A stretch of 64,000 bases of DNA, from the NCBI RefSeq assembly GCF_013343235.1, contig NZ_CP040094.1:6195001-6259000 (forward strand), written 5' to 3'. The notes below the pieces were generated by a model. The model worked only from the letters and a program-made list of their open reading frames with translations, did no database searches and was not told where the DNA came from. Of the stretch, positions 43,101 to 52,212 are shown piece after piece (within the stretch, counting starts at the first letter, position 1; each line of letters starts with the position of its first letter). The position numbers were made by a program, and so were the translations under genes. This DNA comes from Nostoc sp. TCL240-02. GTDB taxonomy: Bacteria > Cyanobacteriota > Cyanobacteriia > Cyanobacteriales > Nostocaceae.

Positions 43101-45785
43101 CATGTCCACCCAGAAGATATTGAATTGATTTCAGAAAAATTTTCCCAGTTGGTTGAGCAAGAATACACTTCCTATGAATATCGGTGGTTACACGCTGACG
43201 GAACTTATCACTGGTTTTACGAAAAGATGAGGTTAATTCGTGATGAAGCTGGAAACCCTATAGAATGTGTTGGTTATTGGACAGACATCAACGATGCTAA
43301 ACTGGCAGAATTAGCTTTACAAACGGGTCGGCAGCGATATCAACTGCTAGCAGAAACCTCGCCAGCTTGTATATTTCACACTGATGTGGATGGTAATGTC
43401 TTATATTTTAATCAACGCTGGAGTGAGATTAGTGGATGCAATTTAGAAGAGTCCCTGGGAACCGGTTGGACAAAAGCTGTACATCCAGACGATCGCGAGC
43501 AGCTATTGCTGACATGGAATCAAGCAAGAGTTGCTAAAGTAATGTATAAGTACGAACATCGCTTTTTGCGTGATGATAGTACAGTTGTCTGGGTAATTTG
43601 TCAGGCTTTGCCAGAATTTCGAGATGATGGAGAAATAAAAGGTTATATTGGTACGATTACAGATATTACCGAGAGAAAATTGGCAGAAGAAGCGCTGCGT
43701 GAGAGTGCAGAACGGGAAAGAGCGATCGCCCAAGTGATTCAAAGGATGCGCCAAACATTGGATTTAGAGACTATATTTGCAGCTACAACCCAAGAATTAC
43801 GGCAAGTACTCAATTGCGATCGGGTTGTTGTCTATCGTTTCAATCCCCAATGGAGTGGCGAATTTGTCTCTGAGTCTGTGGGTAATGATTGGATTTCTCT
43901 GATAGAAGAACATAACAACGATCCTCATCTCACAGAAGGTGTCTTACAAGAAGGACGTTGCCTAACAAAAATTTTGGATAGCGAGGATAATCAAGCGGAA
44001 GATGCTGATATGCAAGAAGATGGCATTTACGCACAAGGCGCAACTTTCCGCTGCGTCCCAGACATTTACAATGCTGAGTTTCATCCCTCTTACATCAGCC
44101 TTTTAGAACGTTTTCAGGCAAAAGCTTACATCATTGTCCCCATTTTATATGGTAGTCAGATTTGGGGACTACTAGCGAGTTATCAAAATTCCGATTCCCG
44201 CCAATGGAAACCAGGAGAAATCAACATCGTAGTTCAAATTGGCAATCAGTTGGGTGTGGCTTTACAGCAGGCACAACTACTGGCGCAGACTCAAAGGCAG
44301 TCACAAGCATTGCAAGAAGCTGTGATTACAGCTGATGCTGCCAACCGCGCCAAAAGCGAATTCCTCGCCAACATGAGCCACGAACTGCGTACCCCACTTA
44401 ACGCCATCCTCGGTTTTACCCAAATCATGAGCCACGATCATGCTTTATCTACAGAACATCAGCAAAATCTAGCAATCATCAATCGTGCTGGCGAACATCT
44501 CCTTAACTTAATCAACGACATTCTGGAAATGTCTAAAATTGAAGCCGGTAGAATAACATTAAATCTCAACAGTTTTGACTTAATTCGCCTCTTAGAAAAC
44601 CTGGAAGAGATGTTGCGTTTCCGCGCCACTTCCAAAGGCTTAGAATTAGATTTTGAATATACATCTTACCTTCCACAGTATATCCGAGCTGATGAAAGTA
44701 AACTGCGTCAAGTATTGCTTAACCTCTTGGGGAATGCAATCAAATTTACCGATACAGGAAGAGTGATGTTACGCGTGGCGATGGAGGATATGGGGGAGAA
44801 AATTTTACCTCATCCTCCTCATCTCTTCTTCGAGGTTATAGATACTGGTCGCGGTATTGCACCACAGGAAATAAACTTGCTGTTTGAAGCGTTTGGGCAA
44901 ACTGAAACTGGAAGAAAATCGCAACAGGGAACTGGACTAGGTTTAGCAATTAGCCGCAAATATGTGGAACTAATGGGAGGAAACATTAGCGTCACCAGCA
45001 TTATTGGTGAGGGAAGTACATTTGCCTTTGATATTCAAATTGATCTAGCCACAGCCAGCGAAATCCAGATCCAACAAATTAGACGACAAGTTCTGAGTTT
45101 AGCACCTGCTCAAAAGGAATACCGCATCTTGGTAGTTGATGACTCTATAGACAGCCGTTTAGTGCTAGTAAAAATCCTGACATCTATCGGTTTTGCAGTC
45201 CAGGAAGCGGCAAATGGCACGGAAGCGATCGCACTTTGGCAACAATGGCAACCACACCTAATTTTTATGGATATGCGGATGCCAATTATGGACGGCTACG
45301 AAGCCACCAAAATTATTAAAGCTAGAGAAGAAACTTCAGTCCCAAATCGCAAGACGATTATCATTGCCTTAACCGCTAATGCCTTTGAAGAACAACGAGA
45401 GGCAACAATCAAAGCTGGTTGTGATGATTATATTAACAAGCCTTTCCGTGAAGAAGAATTATTAGAAAAATTGAGTGAATATTTAGAAGTTCAATATATT
45501 TATCAAGAAGATAACTATCAGAGAAAGAATGCAAACCAACAAATAACAGAATCAATCTTGAAGCTTACAGATTTAGTTCCTCTATTGTCTGAAATGTCGC
45601 CTGAATGGGTAAAACAGGTGTATACTGCCGCAGCCCAATGTAGTGATGACTTAATTTTAGAATTGATTGAACAAATTCCTTCAGAAAATGCTATACTGAG
45701 CAATTTTATCCAGAATTTGGCTCATAATTTCCAGTTTGAGAAAATTATGGAATTGACGAGTATTGCTGGAGTATTATCTGGTTAA
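40128..45785 (+). CDS. Hybrid sensor histidine kinase with PAS/GAF sensors
   Basis: The 1885-residue protein starts at ATG 40128; TTG at 40104 is less likely. Domains in order are a receiver (about 8-125), PAS domains, GAF domains (for example GITETAVKNIGMERASVWLYD region), further PAS/PAC units, a phytochrome-like GAF (ELRQVLNCDRVVVYRFNP), the kinase core with His1418 in NMSHELRTPLN, an ATP-binding domain, and a second receiver with Asp1715 in FMDMRMP. The first receiver has Asn56 (LLNFLISKMNS) instead of Asp and lacks the conserved Lys (ISQPF), so it cannot be phosphorylated normally. Many GAF/PAS units suggest light, redox or small-ligand sensing. No cognate regulator is adjacent. Confidence 0.9.
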   Translation: MDAQKIRILLVDDKLENLHFLSDILHNQAYQVQSALSGELAINRALAFPPDLILLNFLISKMNSYEVYQNLKSHQKTQEIPIIFFGVLDELSEEVNIFDLGAVDYISQPFQAKEVLLRIQNQLTLQRLKKQLKEQNAQLQEEIKERQRVAVELNLRNQQIEEIFTEIPVSLSKAFCREVYQNERLLVEAALKKSESQYRHLVETSQDMIWSVDIDGLITFVNPAVKQIYGYEPQEMIGRTLTDFISPQQVAKDKVAFERVLQGKSIFQHETTCVAKDGTLLYLMFNAIALRNEDGLVIGMTGTASNITQRRGIEKLLQESAIKLRNHNLVLTQLAQNQILYQGDLKAALGKITETAVKNIGMERASVWLYDETGLKIECFDLFEGSRNQHSEGFSLSEADYPAYFAALQQDQPIAADDAHTDPRIREFSPSYSRLNITSILYTPIRQEGKTVGVLCLEAVGVAHHWTLEDQNFARSLGNLVSLVLEAKERQRAEAARRASEEKLASAFRSSPDPIALITVPNKRFVEVNDSFCRFFGYSRSQVIDRTDQELNIWVNPEEYNFLTQMLQKTKAIRNYEIDVCTCSGEIRTTLLSAEMIEIDGKCYVLGTAKDITERKQAENESRLLLLTTQAITRANDVNSSLALVLRLICHTIGWDFGEAWIPNEDSSVLEHSLGWYGEQSNLEEFCRHSLIVKFPLGVGLPGRVWQNQEPEWIEDVSEVTEPIFLRSQQAAKVGLKAGFGVPILAGNEVLAVLVFFKRSSVLVDRRLLLLVNAVAAQLGGLIERKTLEQELALREARLNAFFTGAPVGMNIVDNQLRFVQINQVLAEINGISQEAHIGKTIHEALPKMASVVEPFYQQVLLTGKPILNQELSAASIKQPDIIRHFLVSYFPIPGEDDRLSGVGTVLVEISELQAALRERQAALRERKHVEQELRLANERLQYLLTSSPVVIYSSKKTLGNFSTTFISKNVKAMVGYEAQEFVENPNFWLHHVHPEDIELISEKFSQLVEQEYTSYEYRWLHADGTYHWFYEKMRLIRDEAGNPIECVGYWTDINDAKLAELALQTGRQRYQLLAETSPACIFHTDVDGNVLYFNQRWSEISGCNLEESLGTGWTKAVHPDDREQLLLTWNQARVAKVMYKYEHRFLRDDSTVVWVICQALPEFRDDGEIKGYIGTITDITERKLAEEALRESAERERAIAQVIQRMRQTLDLETIFAATTQELRQVLNCDRVVVYRFNPQWSGEFVSESVGNDWISLIEEHNNDPHLTEGVLQEGRCLTKILDSEDNQAEDADMQEDGIYAQGATFRCVPDIYNAEFHPSYISLLERFQAKAYIIVPILYGSQIWGLLASYQNSDSRQWKPGEINIVVQIGNQLGVALQQAQLLAQTQRQSQALQEAVITADAANRAKSEFLANMSHELRTPLNAILGFTQIMSHDHALSTEHQQNLAIINRAGEHLLNLINDILEMSKIEAGRITLNLNSFDLIRLLENLEEMLRFRATSKGLELDFEYTSYLPQYIRADESKLRQVLLNLLGNAIKFTDTGRVMLRVAMEDMGEKILPHPPHLFFEVIDTGRGIAPQEINLLFEAFGQTETGRKSQQGTGLGLAISRKYVELMGGNISVTSIIGEGSTFAFDIQIDLATASEIQIQQIRRQVLSLAPAQKEYRILVVDDSIDSRLVLVKILTSIGFAVQEAANGTEAIALWQQWQPHLIFMDMRMPIMDGYEATKIIKAREETSVPNRKTIIIALTANAFEEQREATIKAGCDDYINKPFREEELLEKLSEYLEVQYIYQEDNYQRKNANQQITESILKLTDLVPLLSEMSPEWVKQVYTAAAQCSDDLILELIEQIPSENAILSNFIQNLAHNFQFEKIMELTSIAGVLSG

Positions 45786-45829
45786 TAACAATTATTAACT
45801 GGGTAGCAATAAGATACCCACTAATCCCA

Positions 45830-45853
45830 CTTAAAAAGCTACTATGTACACAA
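45830..45853. repeat. Decayed MITE end
   Basis: CTTAAAAAGCTACTATGTAC closely matches the TSD plus inverted repeat of the 39.6 kb MITE (CTTAAAAAGCTACGGTGTAC), followed by a second related stretch near 45910. No complete unit is present. Confidence 0.45.
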
Positions 45854-45951
45854 TACGGTTCGGTTAAGGTAAGAGACGCGATAAATCGCCGTCTCTACAA
45901 AGGACTTGACTATGTACACACATCTCTCTACAAAACCAAAATGTTGTAAAT

Positions 45952-45994
45952 CCTCGAAAGTCCTCCTGTTTAAGAAGGACTTTGAGAGGTTTTT
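45952..45994 (+). terminator. Terminator after the hybrid kinase gene
   Basis: CCTCGAAAGTCCT (45952-45964) pairs with AGGACTTTGAGAGG (45976-45989) with a short loop and TTTTT after it. Confidence 0.75.
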
Positions 45995-46028
45995 GCACCC
46001 AAATATATCGGGGGGTTGGGGACATCTC

Positions 46029-47336
46029 TTATCTATAATCTTGCTTTTGAATACTCCCTAAACGAGCAGCATCACGAATATTATAGTCGGGTCGAGTAAA
46101 GCGATTTAGCTGCATTTCAAAAAAATCTCGATTGGCTTGTAAATGTTTAGGATTTTGGTCATCTAAAGGATATAAAAGTGCAGTTCGCAAAGCTTGAATG
46201 ACCGCAGAAGTAACACAGTACATTGACCGTTGAAAACTAACTCCCAACTGAATCAACATATCTTCTTCACCCCGGCAATGTTGGCTGTAGTAATCAACAA
46301 GATATGGGGGCAAAAAATGCAACATATCTTGCATTAATAATGTCGGGGGAATACCAGCAGTACCGACTGGAAATACATCAGCGTAAAGAATACCATAGTG
46401 AAAGTCTTTTTGGTCTTCTGGTACTTGACGCGCTTGAGCATTATAAGATTTTGTCCCTCGGAATGGTGCAGTGCGATAGAAAACGGCTTCTACGTAAGGT
46501 AATGCGGCTTCGTATAGCCACATAAAACCCTTAGATTTGGGGACAATTTCGTAGCATTCACCACGAATATAAACGTGATGGTAAATGGGACGACCTGCGA
46601 TCGCAAATATACCATTAACTAAGAAGCTCATTGCCTCTGGGACGGTACTAATCGTACCTTCATCATAGCGGTCGGACATTTCAAAGAATACTGGGGCCAT
46701 GACTTCCCAGAATAAGCCCAAATTAGCGTAGTATGACATCTGGCGGCACTGTTCCAAAAACATATCGGGAAACAGCTTGTAAAGCCCCAGCATGACTGGA
46801 TTTCCTTGGAAATAAGCTTTAATTGCTCGATCAGCGTTGGCTTTGTATTCGTCTGAATCTAGGTAAGGGTCAAATTGTCCACCCATCCCTCTATGCCATA
46901 ACATCGCCCGCATACAAGCTTCAGCAAACTCCATGTTAATGCGATCGTGGAATAAGTGATGCAATAACTTCGGCATTTTGAAAGTTTCACCCTTCTCCAT
47001 AAATGCCAAAAGTTCTGGATGTGCAGTAGCTTCGCCGCGCCAAATTCGTAAATCGGCATCATCGCCAGCATAATGATTATGCAGTTCTAAATACTCTTTG
47101 GGTAAGAAGTATTTAAAGAAAGGAACCGGGTTTAAAAATTCATTTTCAGCAATATAAAGTAGGTCGCGCCAGTAAAAATCCATCGGCACAGCATAAGCTT
47201 TATATAAACCGATGATTTGCATCAAATTTTCTGGAGTATCGGGTAACATTGCACCGCCTGCTTCTAAGCGGTGAATTACTTCGGCAAATTCATGTTTGGA
47301 AGGTGGTAATTTAATTGCTGTTTTAATTGCTGTCAT
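46029..47336 (-). CDS. CO2 hydration protein, CupA/CupB (ChpY/ChpX) family
   Basis: The 435-residue protein belongs to the Cup/Chp family, which works with specialised NDH-1 complexes to turn CO2 into bicarbonate on the cytosolic face of thylakoids. Characteristic stretches are PPSKHEFAEVIHRLEAGGAML, AEACMRAMLWHRGMGG and YHHVYIRGECYEIVPKSKGFMWLYEAALPY. It is the last gene of a minus-strand operon with ndhF and ndhD types. The length of about 435 residues and gene order favour CupA (NDH-I3), but CupB cannot be excluded. It has no signal peptide or membrane helix. Confidence 0.9.
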   Translation of the reverse strand: MTAIKTAIKLPPSKHEFAEVIHRLEAGGAMLPDTPENLMQIIGLYKAYAVPMDFYWRDLLYIAENEFLNPVPFFKYFLPKEYLELHNHYAGDDADLRIWRGEATAHPELLAFMEKGETFKMPKLLHHLFHDRINMEFAEACMRAMLWHRGMGGQFDPYLDSDEYKANADRAIKAYFQGNPVMLGLYKLFPDMFLEQCRQMSYYANLGLFWEVMAPVFFEMSDRYDEGTISTVPEAMSFLVNGIFAIAGRPIYHHVYIRGECYEIVPKSKGFMWLYEAALPYVEAVFYRTAPFRGTKSYNAQARQVPEDQKDFHYGILYADVFPVGTAGIPPTLLMQDMLHFLPPYLVDYYSQHCRGEEDMLIQLGVSFQRSMYCVTSAVIQALRTALLYPLDDQNPKHLQANRDFFEMQLNRFTRPDYNIRDAARLGSIQKQDYR

Positions 47337-47355
47337 GGTAATCGTAAATTAATTG

Positions 47356-47420
47356 GTAGAGACGCGATTTATCGCGTCTGGGGGATAGGTTTTGAGACGC
47401 GATTTATCGCCGTCTCACAA
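47356..47420. repeat. Two GAGACGCGAT palindromes in the ndhD-cup gap
   Basis: TAGAGACGCGATTTATCGCG-TC and TGAGACGCGATTTATCGCCG-TC (47357-47420) are copies of the dispersed palindrome also found at 25656, 45873 and 51973. They may form hairpins in the operon mRNA and tune expression of the Cup gene. Confidence 0.75.
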
Positions 47421-47437
47421 GTCTTTTGATGTATTTA

Positions 47438-48937
47438 CTATTTCAGCGCTACTTCAGAGATTACGGTTTTTTCTAACGGGGAAATTGCAGCCACCATTGT
47501 TGTAGTTGTAGATTCACTCCAACGCACCAACCAAGTGGGTTGTATTCCCAAAAAGATGATAAAGGCTGCCAAAATTAAAGCTGGGATTTTTTCAGACCAA
47601 AGAACTTTAGGATAGTAAGCGAAGTTATCTAGTCTGCCAAAACAAGTGCGGTTGAGGAGAATGACAAAATAAACTGCGGTTAATCCACTAGCTACTACAC
47701 ACAAAATAGTTGGGATGGGAAAGGCAGAGAAACTACCTTGAAAGACGATAAATTCGGCGATGAATCCTGTTAAACCGGGAATACCAGCACTAGCCATCCC
47801 ACCTAAAACTAGTAAGGCGCTAATTAAGGGTAAGCCGCGTATGGGACTCATTAAACCATTGAGTTTATCTAACTCGCGCGTACCGACTTTGGCTTCTACG
47901 ACTCCCACCAAGTGGAAGAGAATCGCCAGGATGATACCGTGACTAAACATTTGGGCGACTGCACCAACGAGTGCTAAGGGAGTACTAGCAGCACCAGCTA
48001 GCAAGATATAACCCATGTGACCGACGGAACTGTATGCTACCATGCGCTTGATATCTTTTTGAGCGATCGCAATTACCGCCCCATAGATAGCGCTGATTGC
48101 TCCCCAGATCGCCAGAGTCGGTGCAATAATACTCCAAGCATGGGGAAACATACCCAATCCAAATCGCAACAATCCATAAGTTCCCAGCTTTGCCAACACA
48201 CCACCGAGAAGAATGGCAATTGGTGCTGAAGCCTCAACGTAAGCATCGGGTAGCCAAGTATGGAAGGGAACTAAGGGAATTTTAATACCAAAACCTAAGA
48301 CTATTCCTGCTAGTAAAAGGATTTGTTTTGCTGTTGACACATTTTCTGTAGAGACTGCATCAAAAGCAAAATTGGTAGAACCACTCAGCCACACCATACC
48401 CAAGAATGTTACCAGAATTAATGCTCCCGAAACCGCAGTATAAATTAGGAATTTAATCCCAGCATAACCCCGTTTTGACCCCCCCCAAATGGAAATTAGC
48501 AAGTAGAAGGGGATTAATTCTAGTTCGTAGAATAGGAAGAATAGCAGTAAATTTTCAGCGAGGAAAGCACCTGCAACTCCTCCACTCACTAATAAAATCA
48601 TGGAGTAGAACAGTCGGGGGCGTTCAGTTTCTTTATTGCTGCTGTAAATTGAAATCCAGGTGAGCAGGCTATTTAGCACCAACATTAATATAGAAAGCCC
48701 ATCAACACCTATTTGATAGTTTAATCCAAGGGTTTCATTCCAGGGCAAATACTCTTTAAATTGCATTCCTGGATTGCTAATATCAAATTTTAGCAGGATA
48801 AATATGTTCCAGGCAAGAACTGTTCCGGAAAAAATTAATGCTGTTAAACGAATACGATGATTAGGGAAACTTACAGGTAATATTGCTATCAGAGCGGCGG
48901 CTAAAATAGGGAGCCAAATCAAAACACTTAACATCAC
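47438..48937 (-). CDS. NAD(P)H dehydrogenase NdhD3/D4-type subunit
   Basis: NdhD is an antiporter-like proton-pumping membrane subunit of NDH-1. The 499-residue protein has 13-14 predicted helices and typical motifs (LFFLFYELELIPFYLLI, GFGIKIPLVPFHTWLPDAYVEASAP, QKDIKRMVAYSSVGHMGYI). Lys/Glu residues in the proton path are present. It lies next to the Cup and carbonic anhydrase genes, so it belongs to a CO2-uptake complex (NDH-I3 or NDH-I4) rather than the respiratory form. I leave the paralogue number open. Confidence 0.92.
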   Translation of the reverse strand: MMLSVLIWLPILAAALIAILPVSFPNHRIRLTALIFSGTVLAWNIFILLKFDISNPGMQFKEYLPWNETLGLNYQIGVDGLSILMLVLNSLLTWISIYSSNKETERPRLFYSMILLVSGGVAGAFLAENLLLFFLFYELELIPFYLLISIWGGSKRGYAGIKFLIYTAVSGALILVTFLGMVWLSGSTNFAFDAVSTENVSTAKQILLLAGIVLGFGIKIPLVPFHTWLPDAYVEASAPIAILLGGVLAKLGTYGLLRFGLGMFPHAWSIIAPTLAIWGAISAIYGAVIAIAQKDIKRMVAYSSVGHMGYILLAGAASTPLALVGAVAQMFSHGIILAILFHLVGVVEAKVGTRELDKLNGLMSPIRGLPLISALLVLGGMASAGIPGLTGFIAEFIVFQGSFSAFPIPTILCVVASGLTAVYFVILLNRTCFGRLDNFAYYPKVLWSEKIPALILAAFIIFLGIQPTWLVRWSESTTTTMVAAISPLEKTVISEVALK

Positions 48938-49020
48938 ATTTTTCCTTTGTTATTTCTCCTTTATTATTTGTCCTTTGTACCTTAGTAATGACCAATGACT
49001 AATGACAAAGGACAAAAAAG

Positions 49021-49746
49021 CTAACTTACTAGACTGATTTTGCCAGTATCTAAATCGTAATAACCACCGACTATTTTCAGCTTTTCTGCCTTGATTAATT
49101 CAGATAAAACTGACGATGACTTCAATTTCTCAACTTGCGCTAAAACATTTGCTTTACAAGCATTTTCTAACTTATCTCCTGATTTTCCTTTGGTACTTTC
49201 TACACTTGGTTTAATTGCTTCAAGCAAACTTCCAATTTGTCCTGGGACTGGAGCGCCTTTAATAGCAGCATCTACAGCACCACATCTTTCATGTCCTATT
49301 ACCATGATGACTTTAGTGCCTAACACTAAGCTGCCAAATTCTAAGCTACCAATTTGCTGTGTTGTGGCAATATTTCCAGCTATGCGACAGACAAATAAAT
49401 CTCCAAGTCCTTGGTCAAAAATAATCTCTGATGGTACGCGTGAATCTGCACAACCTAAAATAGAAGCAAAAGGCTTTTGACCTTTGGCAACTTCGACTAA
49501 ACGTGAATGGGTTTGGTTGGGATTGCGACGTTTTGTTTTGACAAATCTTTCATTCCCATCTAATAACTCTTGCAATGCCTTATCGGGGGTAATATCATTT
49601 TCTGCTGGCGCTGGTGGGGCTTTTTTTTCGGCTGCAAGTAAATTTGAGCCAAGTCCGGCTGTCAGTACGCCTGTACCGATGGCACCTGCACCAAACTTGA
49701 ATAGACTCCTTCTGGAAAGATTGATTTGTGGATGTTGTCTGCTCAT
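49021..49746 (-). CDS. Tat-exported beta-carbonic anhydrase (EcaB-like)
   Basis: The 241-residue protein starts with a Tat signal (SRRSLFKFGAGAIG, AAEKK cleavage region) and has the beta-carbonic anhydrase zinc ligands Cys99, His152 and Cys155, with Asp101 and Arg103 (GCADSRVP and GHERCGA). Loss of none of these is seen, so it should be active. It interconverts CO2 and bicarbonate in the lumen or periplasm. It lies between ndhF and ndhD of the CO2-uptake operon, 83 bases before ndhD and 49 bases after ndhF. Synechocystis EcaB is reported to work with NDH-1 CO2 uptake, so this co-location is meaningful. Confidence 0.9.
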   Translation of the reverse strand: MSRQHPQINLSRRSLFKFGAGAIGTGVLTAGLGSNLLAAEKKAPPAPAENDITPDKALQELLDGNERFVKTKRRNPNQTHSRLVEVAKGQKPFASILGCADSRVPSEIIFDQGLGDLFVCRIAGNIATTQQIGSLEFGSLVLGTKVIMVIGHERCGAVDAAIKGAPVPGQIGSLLEAIKPSVESTKGKSGDKLENACKANVLAQVEKLKSSSVLSELIKAEKLKIVGGYYDLDTGKISLVS

Positions 49747-49795
49747 GGAATTACCCTCACAATATTAATGTCTGCTTGTAATAAACGGTATTTAA

Positions 49796-51676
49796 CTACC
49801 CAACTGTCGAAATTTGAGAAATCAAATTTAAAAACTGCACTCCCCAAAATGGCCAAGCTACCCACATTCCTAAAACGCTTACTCCTAATAAGACGGTTAA
49901 GGCGTAAAACTGGGTTTGTCCAGAGGTGCTGTATTTAAGACCTTCACCACCTAATAGTGAAAATAAACCAACGAAATTAACGATGCCATCGACAACAAAG
50001 CGGTCAATCATATCGGCAAGTTGGGAAATTTTGGCAACGCCAAAAATAATGGTTATCCGATAGAGTTTGGGGGTATAAAAGTCGTATGCGAATAAGTCTT
50101 GTAAACCTTTCCAAGGGAGACGAATCGGTTTAAGAATATTGCCTAAATAAACCACACCAGTGAGGCTGCAACCGGAAATACTTGACCAAATTAAAAGTAG
50201 TACGACATCTTTATTTAAAGCTTCCCAATCTGGTAAAAGTGATAAATTTTGCAACACTAAAGGAAGATGTAGACTAAAGGCAAGTAAAATTATCATCGGC
50301 AAAACCATCGGCCAGTGTGCTTCAGGCGATCGCTGACTCATTTGTGTAGCTTTACCGCCAAAAATTAAACCAAATTCTCTGGTTAAACTCACGGCTGTCA
50401 AAGCATTTACAGCTATTACTACTCCCACTAACCAAGGTTGCGTTTCCCACAACCCATCTGCTAGTTTTACTAATGCCCAAAAGCTACCTAGTGGTGGAAA
50501 ACCAATTAACCCCAAAGTCCCAACGATAAAAGCTATTGCTGAAATCGGGCGACGTGTCCACAATCCGCCTAATTGGGTAACATCTTGAGTGATACTATTC
50601 CAGATAATTCCGCCGGTACTCATTACCAATAGGGCTGCGGATATAGCATGGGTGAGTACTAACAACAGCGCTGCTTCATCTTGTTGCGTTCCCACGGCAA
50701 TGAATACTAAACCCATGTATGCACTGACAGAATAGGATTGACAGCGTTTAAGATCAACTTGAGCGATCGCAATTAAAGAAGCACCAATCGCTGTCACTAC
50801 CCCAATAGCGACCATCGCAGAAGAAACTATGGGCGACAGGCTTAACACAGGTTGCAGTTTAATCAGCACCCATGCACCACTAGCAACCACTACAGAATTC
50901 CGCAAAATTGTACTGGGAACTGGGCCTTCCATTGCTTCATCCAACCACAAATGCAGGGGGAACTGGGCACATTTACCCATCGGCCCGGCAATTAAGGCTA
51001 AACCTACCAGTGCCATTGTTGTTGGATTGACGTTAGCAGTAGCCGCCCACTCAGCTAGTTCTGGATAACTCCAAGTTCCAGCGAGGGGCCATAATGCCAA
51101 CACGCCCATCAGCAAGAATAAGTCTCCCACCCGCTTGGTTAAGAAAGCGTCTCTTGCACCTGAGACTACTAACGGCTGGCTAAACCATAAGCCAACTAAT
51201 AGATAGGTTCCCAGTGTGAGGACTTCCAAAATTACATAGCTGAAGAACAAGTTATTACACAGAACGAGGGCGCATAGTCCCGCTTCAAATAATCCCAATA
51301 AGGAATAGAAGCGTCCCCAGCCCCAATCCATCTCCATGTAACCGATGGCATAAATCTGCGCCAACAAATTCAAACCAGTAATTACAACTAAAGCGCCGAC
51401 GCTGACCGAGGATATTTCTAAAGCAATGGTGAGGTCTAAACCAGCTGTAGATAACCAAGGAATAAATACTTCTTGGGGTAGATGATTCCAAGTTGCTTGT
51501 AAGGCAATAGCACTATGTACAAACGCAAAAAATGTCATCACCAAGTTTATGTAACCCGCTGGTCTTGGCCCGGTTTTTCGAATGATCCCCGGCGACCAAG
51601 GCACGGCTAACAAGCCACCCATTAAGGCATAGCAAGGAACTAGCCAAACAGTCTCAAGTAGAAACTGAGCCATCAA
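49796..51676 (-). CDS. NAD(P)H dehydrogenase NdhF3/F4-type subunit
   Basis: The 626-residue membrane protein is the NuoL/NdhF-type subunit of a CO2-uptake NDH-1. Features are 14-16 helices, YVILEVLTLGTYLLVGL, GPMGKCAQFPLHLWLDEAMEGPVPSTILRNS and the long C-terminal lateral helix region. The start MMAQFLLETVWLVPCYALMG at 51676 fits NdhF3-like proteins. It is the first gene of the operon ndhF-carbonic anhydrase-ndhD-cup. A 350-base upstream gap holds the likely promoter and a LysR-type operator. Confidence 0.92.
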   Translation of the reverse strand: MMAQFLLETVWLVPCYALMGGLLAVPWSPGIIRKTGPRPAGYINLVMTFFAFVHSAIALQATWNHLPQEVFIPWLSTAGLDLTIALEISSVSVGALVVITGLNLLAQIYAIGYMEMDWGWGRFYSLLGLFEAGLCALVLCNNLFFSYVILEVLTLGTYLLVGLWFSQPLVVSGARDAFLTKRVGDLFLLMGVLALWPLAGTWSYPELAEWAATANVNPTTMALVGLALIAGPMGKCAQFPLHLWLDEAMEGPVPSTILRNSVVVASGAWVLIKLQPVLSLSPIVSSAMVAIGVVTAIGASLIAIAQVDLKRCQSYSVSAYMGLVFIAVGTQQDEAALLLVLTHAISAALLVMSTGGIIWNSITQDVTQLGGLWTRRPISAIAFIVGTLGLIGFPPLGSFWALVKLADGLWETQPWLVGVVIAVNALTAVSLTREFGLIFGGKATQMSQRSPEAHWPMVLPMIILLAFSLHLPLVLQNLSLLPDWEALNKDVVLLLIWSSISGCSLTGVVYLGNILKPIRLPWKGLQDLFAYDFYTPKLYRITIIFGVAKISQLADMIDRFVVDGIVNFVGLFSLLGGEGLKYSTSGQTQFYALTVLLGVSVLGMWVAWPFWGVQFLNLISQISTVG

Positions 51677-51822
51677 CTTACCTCTATATTTTCATGAAAG
51701 GTTTGGGGTTTTGAATCAATTTGCATTGATCCCTGTTACCCAGCAATTGCAGATAAGAGAAATTTATCTTTATTTAATCTTGTTAAAATAGCTTACCTTT
51801 ATATCTGTCCAAATGGAATTAC

Positions 51823-51847
51823 TTTATCTAAACAAATCTAAGATAAA
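51823..51847. promoter_or_regulatory. Candidate LysR-type operator upstream of ndhF
   Basis: TTTATCT (51823-51829), an 11-base gap and AGATAAA (51841-51847) form a perfect dyad with the T-N11-A signature of LysR-type sites. Related TTATC/GATAA half-sites occur nearby (51750-51775). NdhR/CcmR, which controls ndhF3 operons in cyanobacteria, is a LysR-type regulator. The operator lies about 150 bases upstream of the gene. Confidence 0.45.
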
Positions 51848-51966
51848 TACTCTAAATAAATCTTATATAATAGACCATTTGAGTCATGAATAATAGCTAT
51901 TGCTTTTTATCTATGAACCAATCGTTAATTTAATCAATAGTCATTATGAGTTTTTACTTATTGACG

Positions 51967-52000
51967 TAAATGACAAGAGACGCAATCAATTGCGTCTCTA
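51967..52000. repeat. GAGACGCAATCAATTGCGTCTC palindrome copy
   Basis: GAGACGCAATCAATTGCGTC (near 51974-51995) with CTC after it is a diverged copy of the dispersed palindrome family. Confidence 0.65.
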
Positions 52001-52026
52001 CAAGAAGTTAGCAAACAAAATTGGAC

Positions 52027-52212
52027 TTACATTTCGGTCATTTTGTCAACCTGCCAAAAGTAAGAGATAATTGCAGGTGTTTGATCAAATTGGCTGATGG
52101 GGGCGGGTTTCATGTCTCGGTAGTCCAGTAGTTGGACTAAAATTAGGTAAGCGATCGCTAAAATAACCGAAATCGCACCTGTAAGAATAGCAATTAATTT
52201 TGAACGTTCCAT
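52027..52212 (-). CDS. Small single-helix membrane protein, 61 residues
   Basis: The protein MERSKLIAILTGAISVILAI has one N-terminal transmembrane helix (about 6-27) and a soluble tail (LLDYRDMKPAPISQFDQTPA). It lacks signal cleavage features. It lies upstream of the ndhF operon on the same strand. Similar small proteins occur in cyanobacteria but I cannot name a family. A role linked to the thylakoid membrane is only a guess. Confidence 0.65.
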   Translation of the reverse strand: MERSKLIAILTGAISVILAIAYLILVQLLDYRDMKPAPISQFDQTPAIISYFWQVDKMTEM

